In this document: one piece after another, positions 1 to 10,620 of the stretch
How the letters are laid out: each line of letters begins with the position of its first letter
How positions within the stretch are numbered: position 1 is the stretch's first letter
Source: Chaetorhynchus papuensis
Taxonomy: Eukaryota; Chordata; Aves; Passeriformes; Rhipiduridae
Direction: 5' to 3'
NCBI GenBank assembly: GCA_013396525.1
Contig: VWYX01000285.1
Span: 59,497-123,496, forward strand
Length of the DNA stretch: 64,000 bases
Notes under the pieces: model-generated
Databases searched by the model: none
What the model was told of the DNA's origin: nothing
Seen by the model: the letters and a program-made list of their open reading frames with translations, nothing else
Translations under genes and position numbers: made by a program

Positions 1-1320
1 GGGAAGAAGAGGCTGGTGGGGCAGGAGCAGAGCTGGGCTCCTCTGGAACAAGTTTTTCCTGTGCTGCCATGGCTTAGCCCTGCCCGGGCACCCTCGTGCC
101 GTGAGCTGAGTGTTCTCCTGCGTGTTTTGGGGTGCAACGTTGGCGTTGAGAAAGGGAAATTTTGGCTGCCTGTCCCAACGCCACGTAGAACCCTCCTGCC
201 TGCAGGCAGAGGAAGAAGAAGGGGTGGGAAAAGCAGGGAGGCTGCTGGGGGGCTGGGAGCTGTAAGAGAAGAGGCTGGGAGACCTGGAAGTGGCAGGCAG
301 ACAGAGATAGATAGCAATTAGGATCTAGAAGCGGGCTGGGAGATAAGGAGTCACCGAAGATTTACTGTATGTATATGGACAGAAAGAAAGAGCGAGTACA
401 TTGGGAGCAGGGAGGGAGGTGTGCACGCACAGTAAATCTCTGGTGATGCCATATCTCTGGCAGCTCCTGCATCCTAATTGCTCTCTCCTTGGCTGCTGCT
501 TTCTGGCCTCCAGCCACTGTCTCTCCGTTTCCCTTCCTACCCCCAGCGCCACCTCCGTGAGGCAGCGTTCAGCCCCCGGAGGGCTGGGAAGGGCGCTGCT
601 GCCCTGGCATGGCTGGAGAGGTTTTCCTGAGCCCGCTGGGATTTGTGCTCTGCTTTCCAGCGCCTCCAGGAAACCCTGGGATGCAGAGAGGAGCTGTAAA
701 CGCTGTGGGTTTGCTCCTTGTTCCTGGACTTCGGGGCACAGCTGGGTGACCTGCACGGCTCGGCTGCCCTTGGGTGTTTTCCTGGCCCACAGTAGGAACC
801 CTTTGTGCCCTGCCCAGGAACCAGGGAATTGCATTTTCACTGGGGGAATTCAAGATGTGTTTGTGAACGTCACCATGGGCATCAAGGGCAGCCTGGAACC
901 CCAGCTTGTGCTCGCCAGGACAGCAATGATCTCTGCAGTCTCAAGAGAGTTTGGGCACTGCCACCACTCTTAAATTTACATTTAGGATCCTGTTTCTCAC
1001 CCAGGAAGAACCTGGAAATGTCTGAATCTTTGGGAAGGTCTTTCCTCACCTTGTCAACGTTCATACGTACACATGTAGTTTCCCATGTGATTTTTTTCTT
1101 GGGTCAAATTCTATTTGCTTCAGGAACAAGAGTAGCCCCAAGGACCTTCTCACAAGTAGGATTTATCCTGAGGTCAGAAAGATGGTGGGATCTGCAGTAT
1201 TGCACTGAATCTTGCATCTCTCTAACTTTTGAGGATTTTTTTTTCTCTAGCAGACAGGAATAAATGCCTCTTTGAAGCACAGTATCATATTCTGTCATGC
1301 ATCTTAGAGATCACCTCCTG
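1..1320. other. non-coding stretch, no gene recognised
   Basis: Mixed-composition DNA of moderate GC. Open frames of 100-190 codons run on both strands over the same bases, have no recognisable domain and use unrelated reading frames, so I treat them as chance frames. There is no CpG island, no clear repeat and no RNA gene. A T-rich run sits near 1237-1250. Confidence 0.6.
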
Positions 1321-1560
1321 ATTTGTTCAAACTCATACCAGTGATGCTTAATTAGAAGAGTTTTATAACAAGTAAATATTTTCTTAAATGCATAATTGAT
1401 TGTGGAGGGAAGGAAGAACTGCAGGAATGGAAATCATACATCATTTCATTATTAATGGCAATGTCTAAATAAAATGCAGACCTTGTCATATTTAATGGAT
1501 GGCTGAGTCCATTCTGCTTTAAAACGCAAACTGCCTTTTTTTTTTAAAGGTGCCTGCATA
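1320..1560. promoter_or_regulatory. weak candidate conserved non-coding element
   Basis: AT-rich, non-repetitive block with several homeodomain-type cores (TTAATTAG near 1348, ATTAATGG near 1450, ATTTAATGG near 1490) and no long open frame. Composition resembles vertebrate developmental enhancers, but many AT-rich neutral sequences look the same. Conservation was not testable. Confidence 0.22.
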
Positions 1561-4500
1561 ATTTCATCCAGTTTAGGTGGAATTTAAGATTTTCATAACG
1601 TGTTTGAGGGATTTAAAGTTTGTATGACCTAAACTAAGTTGTCTCAGAGCAAACCAATAAGGAAATGATCTTGGCATAGGTTTGAAAGTTAATGTTCTCT
1701 TAAATTCACCCCCCCCCGAATAAATTAATTTAGGGATTTTCTTACAAACTGCATAGCACCTAATGAAGGTTTTATATTTTTATTGTATATAAAAGTGAAG
1801 CTGGTGGAGCTCTGCGGATTTACACTCGCTGCAGCTGTGGTGATTAGTGTTACCAAAAGGCAAATTCTGACTCTTGCCCGTTTAAGAGCTGTGGGAGCCG
1901 AGGAGTGCTGTGAGTGTTGCCGGGTGATGTCTGAGCAGGATTTGTGCAGCACAAGTCAGCCTGCCCTGGCTCTGGAGAGCCTGGGACCAGACAAAAGATA
2001 CAAGGGACATGTGGTGTCTGAGCACATCACGGATTTAAGCATCAGAGGGAGGCAGGCAGGGGATGGGTTATGAAATGAAGAGCAGATCTGCTGCTTGCTC
2101 AGTCCCTCAGCTCCTGGCTTCAGTGGGACTGGGGGCCCTTGGGGTTGTGTTGTGTTTGCCTCCACATGAACAGGCCTGGAGGGGTTTTTGTTTGTGTGAC
2201 AGCCTGGATTGCAGAGCAAAGCTGGTTCACTGGAGGATGGACTGAGGTGGGATGGGTGCAGGTCTCCGTGTCCTGGGTGTGTGGAGAAAGGTTTCCAGAG
2301 GTGGCTGCAGGTTGGGGACACTTTTTGTGCCTTGCCTTAAGGAGCTGATCCATCAGGGCAGCGCTGGGAGCTGCCTTCAGCAGAGCTTCCAGACTTTGCC
2401 TCAGCGCCTTACAAAGCTGGAGAAATTTGTCACATTATCTGCTGTGCGAGTGCCAGGAACAGCCACATGTTCCCATGACAGGTACAGGTGCCAGACACGG
2501 CACAGGCCAATTTTCTTCTGGCAGGATCACTCAGAGTGTGTCATGGCAGAGCCAGGACAGGAACGGATCCCTGTCTGGGCAGTGCCAGTGGTGCAGACTG
2601 TCCCTGCTGGGCACCTCTGCCTCTGGTTCAGGTGACACCCAGCACCCAGTCTGGGGTCCTGACAGCGATGGTGGGATGGCTGGAAGAGGAGAGAGGGGGA
2701 CTGCAGGTGAAATGCAATGGTGAGAGGGAGAATGACTGAACTTGAAGCATCTTGGCAGCCCTAGGCACACGCTACAGCTGGTGCTTGCAAAAGGATGTCA
2801 GGGATTTTGTTCCCCAGCATTTGGCAGAGCTGTTGTATCTTCCTTGCCCAGCACAGACCACAGAGGCCTTTAGATCTGAGCTGTGGAGAACTCCTGCTCT
2901 TCTCATCTCTAAATCTTTAAAATATTGCAAATACTTCATTTGTTTTAAAGCTTTAAACTCAAGCCTTTGATGTTGCTTTTAGGAAGTTAAATAATAAAGC
3001 ACAGTGTTCTCCGAACGAGGGCTTTTGTCAGAAAACCTTGCTTTACAATGAAAAGAAGGAAAACATAAATAAATGATACTCAAATATTTATAAAGGCATT
3101 CAGCAGATCAAAATGTTTCATTCTGCCTTTATATTGTTACTTCGTGTCTCCCCATCTGAGACTATATTTTTTTTGTTTAAACCACGCAGTGCAGAATGCA
3201 TTTTGCTTCTTATATCATTAATTTGCAGTGTTTCACTGAGTCCTTTCTCACAGGCTCATCAGCAGGGCATTCGAGGCATAGGTATGTAAATACAGGGAGG
3301 TTGTTGCTGTGGCTGCCAGTTCTGTGCCTCCCTGCCACGGGTGAGCTCCAAGTGGGAGAAACGAGGCTGCTCCAGTGATAACATTAATTGTCCCCAAGCT
3401 GGCTGAGCCCTGCCTGTGTGCATTTCTATTCCAGCAGTGCGTGTGTGAGAGAAACCTCTGCCCCTAACATGTAGGAGATGCCACTGCCTCCTCCTGCCCG
3501 GGGAATATGGGATTCCCTGCTCCTGTCAGGGGCAAATCCCTGTCTCCAGCTCCTCTTAACCCAATGGCAGGAATGCAACCTGAGCCCACTGCTGTGGGCA
3601 GGGGGATTGGTGGCCTTCTGTCTGCTTTTTCCCCACTCCATCCCTCTGGATTGATGGTGTAGGTAGGGCAAACTGCTCTTTATCTGAGGAAGGGGGTCTC
3701 TAGAGGCAGAGATTCCAGGAGCATTTTAGAAGTCATATTTGGTTTGTTGTTTTTTTTTTTTTTTTCCCAAATAAATAGTTGGCATCACTTCTGCCAGCAT
3801 CTGAGCTCCTTCAGGTCCTTGTCTCTCCACGCTGCCCATGAACTGTGCTGCCATCAGTGAGGTCTGGTCATGGTGTCATTGCCCTGAGGAGAATCCTTTC
3901 ATTCTGTCAGGAGGATCTCGGCCAGGTCCTTGAAACTCCGTTACGGTATCAATATGTGCTGCTGAACAGGACAGGGAGAGCTTTTGGCACCCTGAGCCTG
4001 CACTGGGGTTTCTATGTGCGAGGTGTCCTTTGGAAAAACACAGCCAAGTAATAAACCCAATGAATTTTAACAGCAAATCCAGAGTCATTGTTCATTTCCA
4101 ATTTGCCTGGCTGGGAGCAGCGTCCTGTGGTTGTCTCTGGGGACCTGGAAGAGGTTTTCAGATGTGTTCCTGAATCCATAGCATTCATTGCTTTTTGTGG
4201 CACATCTGACCTCTCTCGGTTTTTTTTTCCTTCTTTAAATATAAATAATGTTTATTTATTTGTTTAAGTATTAGCCAAGTTCTGTATTGTAGGTTAGTAA
4301 AAAACCCCACAATCAGTCCTTGCTATTGAGCAATGTTAATTCCTCTAAGACCTAAGCCTGAGTGAGTTGTAGCTTTTGTTCCTGGAAACTCAAGGATTCC
4401 TGGGATTCTCACTTGGACAATGAGATTATCTATTTTTCTGTGGCTTTGAATTTAACATATTAATTTTCTGCTGCTTGTTGTTTAATCATCCACAGTTGAA

Positions 4501-6450
4501 ATGCAAACACAGAAGAAATCCTGTTGTTAAAGAGAATTTGAAATGGATTAGAGAACTCTTGGCAAACTATGAAACCCGTTAAAGTTGTGTTACATCTGTA
4601 CTTTGGTATTTTGATTTTCATTGCGGATGATGTGAAAAGAGAAAATGTAAATTGTCCCAACACATTTGGCAGTCGGAGAAACTGTTCTGAACCTTCCTAT
4701 TCATCATTGGCAGAGAATGTTGTGCTGAATTTCCAGAGCAGCACCAAGGTTCTTGGATTTGGGGTACCCAGTTTTGAGTTTTGTCAGGCTGTGATCCGAG
4801 GGTCGTGCAGAGCATCCTCAGCAGTGCCTGTGATCAGAGATGTGGTCAGAGGGACTTCACGTGGAAAGGATTGTCTGAGAACATTTCTTTTGCAAAAACA
4901 CGTGTAAAACTGATGCCTTGTGCGGTTGTGTGGCTGTTGTGGAACTTGCAGTGGCCCTGGGTAGGAGTGGAAAGCTTGGCTGGACTCAGGTCTCTGTTCT
5001 TGGCCAGCAGCCTCCAGGGTAGAGGCCACCCAAGGGAGGATGGGGAGGGTGGGAAGGAGAAAAGGGATGGCAAAGCAGCTTGTCCTGCTGGCTCCAAAGG
5101 AGGTGACACTGTGCTGTCCCCATGGGATGTGCCCAATCCGATGCTCTCAGGGGGACTTTGCCCTGTGGCATTGCCTGTGGAGGGGAGGACTGGCAGTTGC
5201 TGTTTCCTAAGGAACTCCCTTGTTTCGTGGTCTATTCATCCCTGGCCTCAAGCTGCTGCTTTTAGCAGCTGCTCCTTTAAGGGCACCTGCCCCGCCTGGC
5301 ACCCTGGGGGCTGCCCTGTGGGTGTGCACACGGAGGGGGATCTCGGTGTGTCCATCTGTCCGTCCATGCAGTGCTGTGGGGCTCTGCAGTGCGGGGGTTT
5401 AACCTGTTGACTTTGCAAAGCCCCAGAACCCGTGTGAGCGTGACAGGGACTTGCCTGGTGCCTTCTCATGGAGCCAGTGGGTGGGCAAACATCCATCTTT
5501 CCTGGGAGCATCAATCCATCCCGGGAGCCTCTGTCCACCTCCCGAGTGTCCTGGGTCAGCGCTGTGGCTCTGCGTCCTCTCACATTACAGGGCCCTCTCT
5601 GTGGCTTCCTTGGCCCGTTACAATACAAATAAATAATCATAACAAAAGCCCATGTGCCTCCTTGGGAAAATAACAGTTTTCACATGCAGATACTCAGGAA
5701 GTTAAAATTGGCAGCTCTGACTAGTCCTGCTGATTTGTCCACACATTTATTCTGATATGATGCTTAAATGGAATCAGCTTTTGGCTCTGGCACTCGCAAA
5801 ATGCAGCTTTCCTACCCCCAGTGTCAGCACGAGAGGAGCGGGGATGGGAAATAAGGTCTGTTTCTAAATGAGTGGGAGAAAAATCAGGTATGTGACTCCT
5901 CTAATTCAGACAAGGCTGTCTCTCATTGTTTGCCAGTTCAACTACAGCTTCAGTACATGGGAAAAATTTCTCTTCCAATTACACAGCAGTTTTGTGGTGG
6001 CTGAGTGCTATAAATGGGACTGCTTTGCAGCCAAAGATATCTCATTCATAAATCCCACTGTTCCACTCTATAATTTTTCTCTTTTGGATAGATCAGTATT
6101 CTGTGGTCATATCAACCACAATCATGCAAGCAAAAATGAGTAGTTAAATATTGTGACAGTCCTATAAGTCTTCTTAGGGCGCTGTGCATAACACAGTTAT
6201 TCAAAAGTGTCACTTGGTGCATGGAAGGGAATTGACCCTTTACTAATATTTCCAGTAAAAGCTCTTGATTAAAAAAAAAAAAAAACCCCGCTGAAGATAA
6301 TCTGGGCTGGTTGGACAATTTATAAATTTTACTCTAAGTGCCAATATTTTGACACCCATGTACACAGACAGAGCCGTACAGAGATACACACAGATCCATT
6401 TGGGCTATAAAAATGCAGATGTGGTACACACTCACTCATATGTTATCCTT
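1560..6450. other. non-coding stretch with AT-rich patches
   Basis: No gene is supported. AT-rich, unique-looking patches occur at about 2915-3170, 4230-4640 and 5690-6330. GC-richer patches at about 1900-2750 and 4980-5600 hold overlapping spurious frames on both strands. A poly-T run lies at about 3750-3766 and a poly-A run at about 6269-6285. At 2116-2130 there is a fragment (GGCTTCAGTGGGACT) like the unnamed fossil repeat described elsewhere in the window. Confidence 0.6.
6445..6450. repeat. left target-site duplication of the LTR
   Basis: The bases before the LTR read ATCCTT. ATCCT (6445-6449) recurs exactly at 7778-7782. If the element is cut at canonical TG...CA ends, the 5-bp repeats are TCCTT (6446-6450) and TCCTC (7779-7783), one mismatch. 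Either reading gives a 5-bp duplication, as expected for ERVL-type integrases. Confidence 0.65.
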
Positions 6451-6548
6451 TGTACTGGGTTTGTGTGGTGAGACGGGGCTGGTAGCAGGGGGGTTACAGA
6501 GGTGGCTCCTGTGAGAAGCTGCCAGAAGCTTCCCCTGTGTCTGGCGGA

Positions 6549-6628
6549 GCCAAGGCCAGAGGCTCCGAGATGGACCCACCACTGGCCAAGGCCAGAGGCT
6601 CCGAGATGGACCCACCACTGGCCAAGGC
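6549..6628 (+). repeat. 36-bp direct duplication inside the LTR
   Basis: A 36-bp unit starting GCCAAGGCCAGAGGC occupies 6549-6584 and is repeated without visible change at 6585-6620, followed by the first eight bases of a third copy (6621-6628). The near identity of the copies, against the decayed state of the rest of the LTR, suggests the duplication is more recent than the insertion or is kept uniform by slippage. Confidence 0.85.
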
Positions 6629-6883
6629 TGAGCCCAGCAGAGATGGTGGTGGCACCTCTGGGATAAGAGAGGAAGGTGAAAAAAAAAAACCCTGTGCAAT
6701 TGCAGCCTGGAGAGAGGAGTGAGAATGTGTGAGAGGAACAGCCCTGCAGATGCCCAGGGTGGTGGAGAAGGAGGGGGAGGAGATGGTCCAGGGGCTGGAG
6801 CAGAGGTTGCCCTGCAGCCTGTGGAGGTCCATGGTGGAGCAGGGGGATGCCCAAGGAGGCTGTGACCCTGTGGGAATCCCACT

Positions 6884-7400
6884 CTGGAGCAGGTTCCTGG
6901 CAGGACCTGTGGACCCAAGGAGAGAGGAGCCCACACTGGAGCAGGTTCCTGGCAGGACCTGTGGACCATGGAGGAGTCCACACTGGAGCAGGTTCCTGGC
7001 AGGATTTGTGGACCATGGAGAGAGGAGCCTACACTGGAGCAGGTTCCTGGCAGGACCTGTGGACCATGGAGAGAGGAGCCTACACTGGAGCAGGTTCCTG
7101 GCAGGACCTGTGGACCATGGAGGAGTCCACACTGGAGCAGGTTCCTGGCAGGACCTGTGGACCATGGAGAGAGGAGCCCAAGCTGGAGCAGGTTCCTGGC
7201 AGGATCTGTGACCTCACACAGGGGACACACTGGAGCAGCCTGTTCTGAAGGACTGCACCCCATGGGAAGGGATCCACACTGGAGCAGTTTGCAGAGAACC
7301 CCTCAGTAGCAGCCCATGGAAAGGACTCACACCAGGGAAGTTCCTGCAGGACTGTTTCCCATGGGAGGGACCCCACACTGGAGCAGGGGAGGAGTGTGGG
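6884..7400 (+). repeat. 47-52-bp minisatellite nested in the LTR
   Basis: The block CTGGAGCAGGTTCCTGGCAG starts at 6884, 6936, 6983, 7034, 7085, 7132 and 7183, giving spacings of 52, 47, 51, 51, 47 and 51. More diverged starts follow at 7230 and 7279, then at 7378 after about two units' distance. Two unit types alternate: a long one with GAGAGAGGAGCC before the block and a short one with GAGGAGTCC. The left seven units are very alike and the right ones are worn. Because 51 is divisible by three, several frames stay open through the array on both strands; these are not genes. Confidence 0.9.
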
Positions 7401-7599
7401 GGGTCCTCCCCCGAGGAGGAAGGAGCAGCAGAGAGGATGTGTGATGAAGGGAGTGCAGCCCCCATTCCCTGTCCCCCTGTGTCGCTGGAGGCAGAGAAAA
7501 TTGAGAGTGAAGCTGAGCCTAGGAAAAAGTGAGGAAGGTGTTTTAAGGGGTTTCAAGACTTGGTTTTATTTCTAACTACCCTCCTCTTTTTTGGTTGGC

Positions 7600-7605
7600 A
7601 ATAAA
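7600..7605 (+). terminator. LTR polyadenylation signal (AATAAA)
   Basis: A canonical AATAAA hexamer lies in the 3' part of the LTR at 7600-7605, with T-rich and GT-rich sequence downstream (from about 7625). The position fits the end of the R region of a retroviral LTR on the plus strand. Confidence 0.6.
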
Positions 7606-7777
7606 TTAAGCTGATTTCCCCAAGCTGAGTCTGTTTTGCCTGTGACAGTAATTGCTGAGGGATCTCCCCCTGTCCTTATCTTGACCCATGAGCCTTTCAT
7701 TATATTTTCTCCCCAAATCCAGCTGAGGAGAGGAGGGATAGAGCGGCTTTGCTGGGCACCCGGGCTCAACCCACCAC

Positions 7778-7783
7778 ATCCTC
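7778..7783. repeat. right target-site duplication of the LTR
   Basis: This is the partner of the left duplication: ATCCT at 7778-7782 is an exact match, or TCCTC at 7779-7783 with one mismatch. The first base of the exact version overlaps the terminal A of the LTR, so the true boundary is ambiguous by one base. Confidence 0.6.
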
Positions 7784-10115
7784 ATACGTTCACGTCCTTT
7801 CTACAGATTATGTTTATGAATTTAACATGACTCTCCCTCTGTATTTGCTTTCCCTGGGAACACCTCTAGTCAGAAAGCTAAAAAATGAAATACACATCTA
7901 AGGAAATGTTCCCATAAAAGAAATAACTCCCCGATACCAGCGCTCTGCATTAGCATTCAGAGCAGCAGCTACTTCACAGAGAGCCTGTGGGAGAGACCCA
8001 GGACTTCCAGCACTCCCACAGACCCTGTGTCACCCACTGAGCCAGTGTAAATTGGGCACTTCAGGGGGAATGGTGGAGCTGAGCTGATTTGCACCAGCTG
8101 AGGCTGGCACTGGCACCGAAATTTGGGGGTGACTGAGCAAAGGCTCGCCCTCACATGTGCTGGTGCACATTTTCACACGTGTCCTTATGTGCAGGAAGAG
8201 TGAGGTACATGGATGCAATTGAATACCTATATATGGCTTTTTTTCCCAAGCCTCCTGCTGATCAAAAATGCACAGAATGGTACTTTTGTTTGCTCAACAC
8301 CCATAATGGATTTTTCTCCTCCCACTGGTATCTTCTTCTTTCCGTTTCTTTTTTTTTTTTAATAAACTTAAGCAGAGCTGTCTGTCTAAAGTATATATTC
8401 ACACCAAGAGGTCTAGTTATCCCATAATAAGCACGTGTAACTCCCATTAGTGTCAATGAGAACTTCACATGCATATCAAAGGGGAGAATAGATTCATATG
8501 CTGTGAGCAGGAGCTGAAATTCAGATTTATAGTTCATGTTGTGTTTAATGGATAAATTCTTTGGCAGAGAGCTAAAAACTACGAGGTGTTTATAACATTC
8601 CAGGTTCCCTTCCTTTTTAGTTAAAAGCAATAGCAGAACAAAAAATGTAACTACCGTTCTCTTGTATTAAAAATGTACATATTTACAGCGAGGACTTTTT
8701 TTTCCCTTGCTCTTCTGATTTTTCTGTAATGGCTTTCCTGTTTTTAAAAACTCACAGATAGTGACCTCCAGGGTCTCCGAGGGCTGGACGCACTTGTGTG
8801 GCCAGAGACCAAACTCAAATGAAAGATTAAAGCAATTCTGAAAGATTTCCTGATAGGCCTCTGCCAGCGCTGCTTCAGAAAAAAAGTCCCCTGTCATCTG
8901 GCCCTCGGCCATTTCCCGGCCACCTCCGTGGGTGTGGAGTGGGGAGGCTTTTCAGAGCTGCTCTCGGAGTTTTAGTGGAACTCTTTATTAAATATTTAAC
9001 CTCTCTACTTTTTTTTTTTTTTTTCCCTGCCCCTAATTCAGCTGCACTGCAAGGAGAGCAGTTTTTCTAAAGGCATCCAGATGCTCTGGTGCCTGATAAC
9101 GTGGCTTTTGGGGAGGATGAGCCTTTGTAGCACAGATGTGTTTCATCGATGGTGTGGGGCATCCTTTGTGTGCGTGCGGGGTGACAGAGGGATGGGCAGA
9201 TTGTGCAGAAATTTTGGCTGGAGGAGGGATGCAAGCTTGCAGCAGGATTGCAGCCTGTAAGATGTGTCAGGGCAGAGGGATGTGGGACCCTCAGCTGCCT
9301 CAGACCCACCGTGACGTTCCCGCTGCTCCATAATGCCAAGTCTCATCCCTCCATTGGCCACCTTTGGGCTGGGTGACTCAATTCTGGCATTTCCCTGCAT
9401 GACCAGCTATGTTTCTCCCTTTTTGCCCACTCTGAAGGAATCACAGTGCTGGGGACGTGAGATTTCCACTGGTTTTGTGGTTCTGGGCAGCAGTATCCAA
9501 GCTTTTCTCGCTGTGGCAGTGTGTCCCAGCAGTGTGGTGGGCAGTGACCCCCCCCCCCCAGGGGGACAAGGAGTCCCCAAGCCGTGTCCTCACCCCTAGA
9601 AAGTCTGTGCTTTGACATCCATAGGCTGAGGTAGCTGCCCATGGAGACAGAGATTTTTAGGGTATTTTGGGCAAAGAGCTGGGTAAACAGCCACTTTCCT
9701 GATGTTTGAATCGTTGCAAAGAAGTGGCCACTGAGGAATGGCAGGATGGTCACTGCTGGCCACCAGCTGGGCAAGCAAAGGATTCATCTTTAAATAACTC
9801 CTGTTTCAGCCTCTTTCCCACTCGGAAATAATGTTCTTCTGCATTCCAGCATTACCCAGGATTAGGTTTTAAGAAACACAAACAGAGTTAAACCTTTGGA
9901 AAAGGGTTCCTTGGGTGAATTTTGGGGCAGGGATAAGAGATGAGCAGAGACCCAGGGCTGCCCAGCCCCAGGCTGTGCCCCAGTTTGCCCCTCAGGCCAA
10001 GAAGATGCTCACCCAGGTCCCAGGGCTGAGGGGCAGTTCCAGCCTGCAATGTGCTGATAAAGCCAGTTCACTGCCTTCATGGGGGAAACATACATTTTCT
10101 CCACTGTTTTAATTA
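7784..10115. other. non-coding stretch with simple repeats
   Basis: No gene is supported. Poly-T runs lie at about 8349-8360, 8698-8704 and 9009-9024, and a poly-C run at about 9550-9559. A fossil-repeat fragment is at 8440-8462. The stretch 8200-8700 is AT-rich and unique-looking. The GC-richer part 9100-9800 has short overlapping frames on both strands that I regard as chance. Confidence 0.6.
8438..8475. repeat. fragment of an unnamed ancient repeat
   Basis: The segment CTCCCATTAGTGTCAATGAG (8441-8460), followed by AACTTCACATGCA, resembles a quasi-palindromic motif of the type 'CCATTGA-TTCAATGG' that I recall from dispersed fossil repeats of reptiles and birds. Similar pieces occur elsewhere in this window. 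The family name is unknown to me. Confidence 0.35.
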
Positions 10116-10119
10116 GGTT

Positions 10120-10620
10120 TTAAGTGGAATCAGCGGCATAAAGTTGTTTTTAAAAATTGCATAACAGAAACCACAGCTGATCTTTAAAAACTCCTTTTCA
10201 GAAGGAAATGGTGATTATAAATAAGAAGGCAGTTTTATAGCTCAATTACTTTAGTAACTTGATTTAACAGCTTGTTTTTTTAAATCTACACCAAACCTAA
10301 GATAAAGGATTGATAATGTAATATGTAGAATACATTCAGCATAAAAACTGCAAATCCTACATCATACCATTGGAAGAGAAACATAAATGCATGCCGAAGC
10401 CTACAGTGGTTTTATTTTAACTAGTATAATATAACAACATGACATGCTGTGAAAAATAAATAACTTTTGAAAATGCATTTTCCAGGAATGAAAGTAATAT
10501 TGAAAAATGACTGAAGTAATCACTTTTGTACGGATTCTGAGAGCCAAAGAGACAAAAAGAGTAATTCAGAACTCAATGCAGTGTTATAGGAAAGCATAAA
10601 AGGGTTTTATAAAATACCCT
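10120..10620. promoter_or_regulatory. candidate conserved non-coding element
   Basis: About 500 bp of AT-rich, repeat-free DNA with no open frame. It contains homeodomain and HOX/CDX-like cores such as GGTTTTATTTTAAC near 10408 and a dyad-like TTTTATAAAATA near 10606. The absence of simple repeats across so AT-rich a block is what sets it apart. No conservation data were available. Confidence 0.3.

Larger units (their letters stand above)
6451..7778 (+). mobile_element. solo LTR of an endogenous retrovirus, avian ERVL-like
   Basis: A 1.33-kb unit begins TGTACTGGGTTTG and ends CAACCCACCACA, giving canonical TG...CA termini. It carries an AATAAA polyadenylation signal at 7600-7605 followed by a U5-like GT/T-rich stretch. 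From memory, the 5' end, the 'GGAGTGAGAATGTGTGAGAG' block, the repeated 'CTGGAGCAG' blocks and the 3' end match a widespread avian ERVL-type LTR; I cannot name the exact family. There is no internal retroviral sequence and no second LTR on either side, so this is a solo LTR left by recombination. CpG dinucleotides are few (about nine or ten by eye), and many places where I recall CG in relatives read TG or CA here, which fits an old, methylated and decayed copy. It encodes no protein; the open frames across it are by-products of the tandem repeat. Confidence 0.85.

Noticed and set aside
401..973. 190-codon plus-strand frame
   Set aside because: Overlapped by a 171-codon frame on the other strand and others. 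No domain, no splice context, so chance.
4781..5410. 209-codon plus-strand frame
   Set aside because: No domain is recognised, opposing frames cover the same bases, and GC-richer composition makes long chance frames likely.
6436..7556. Long open frames (up to 275 codons) on both strands across the LTR, with repeated peptide blocks
   Set aside because: They are produced by the minisatellite, whose 51-bp unit keeps frame. They occur in several frames on both strands and match no retroviral domain.
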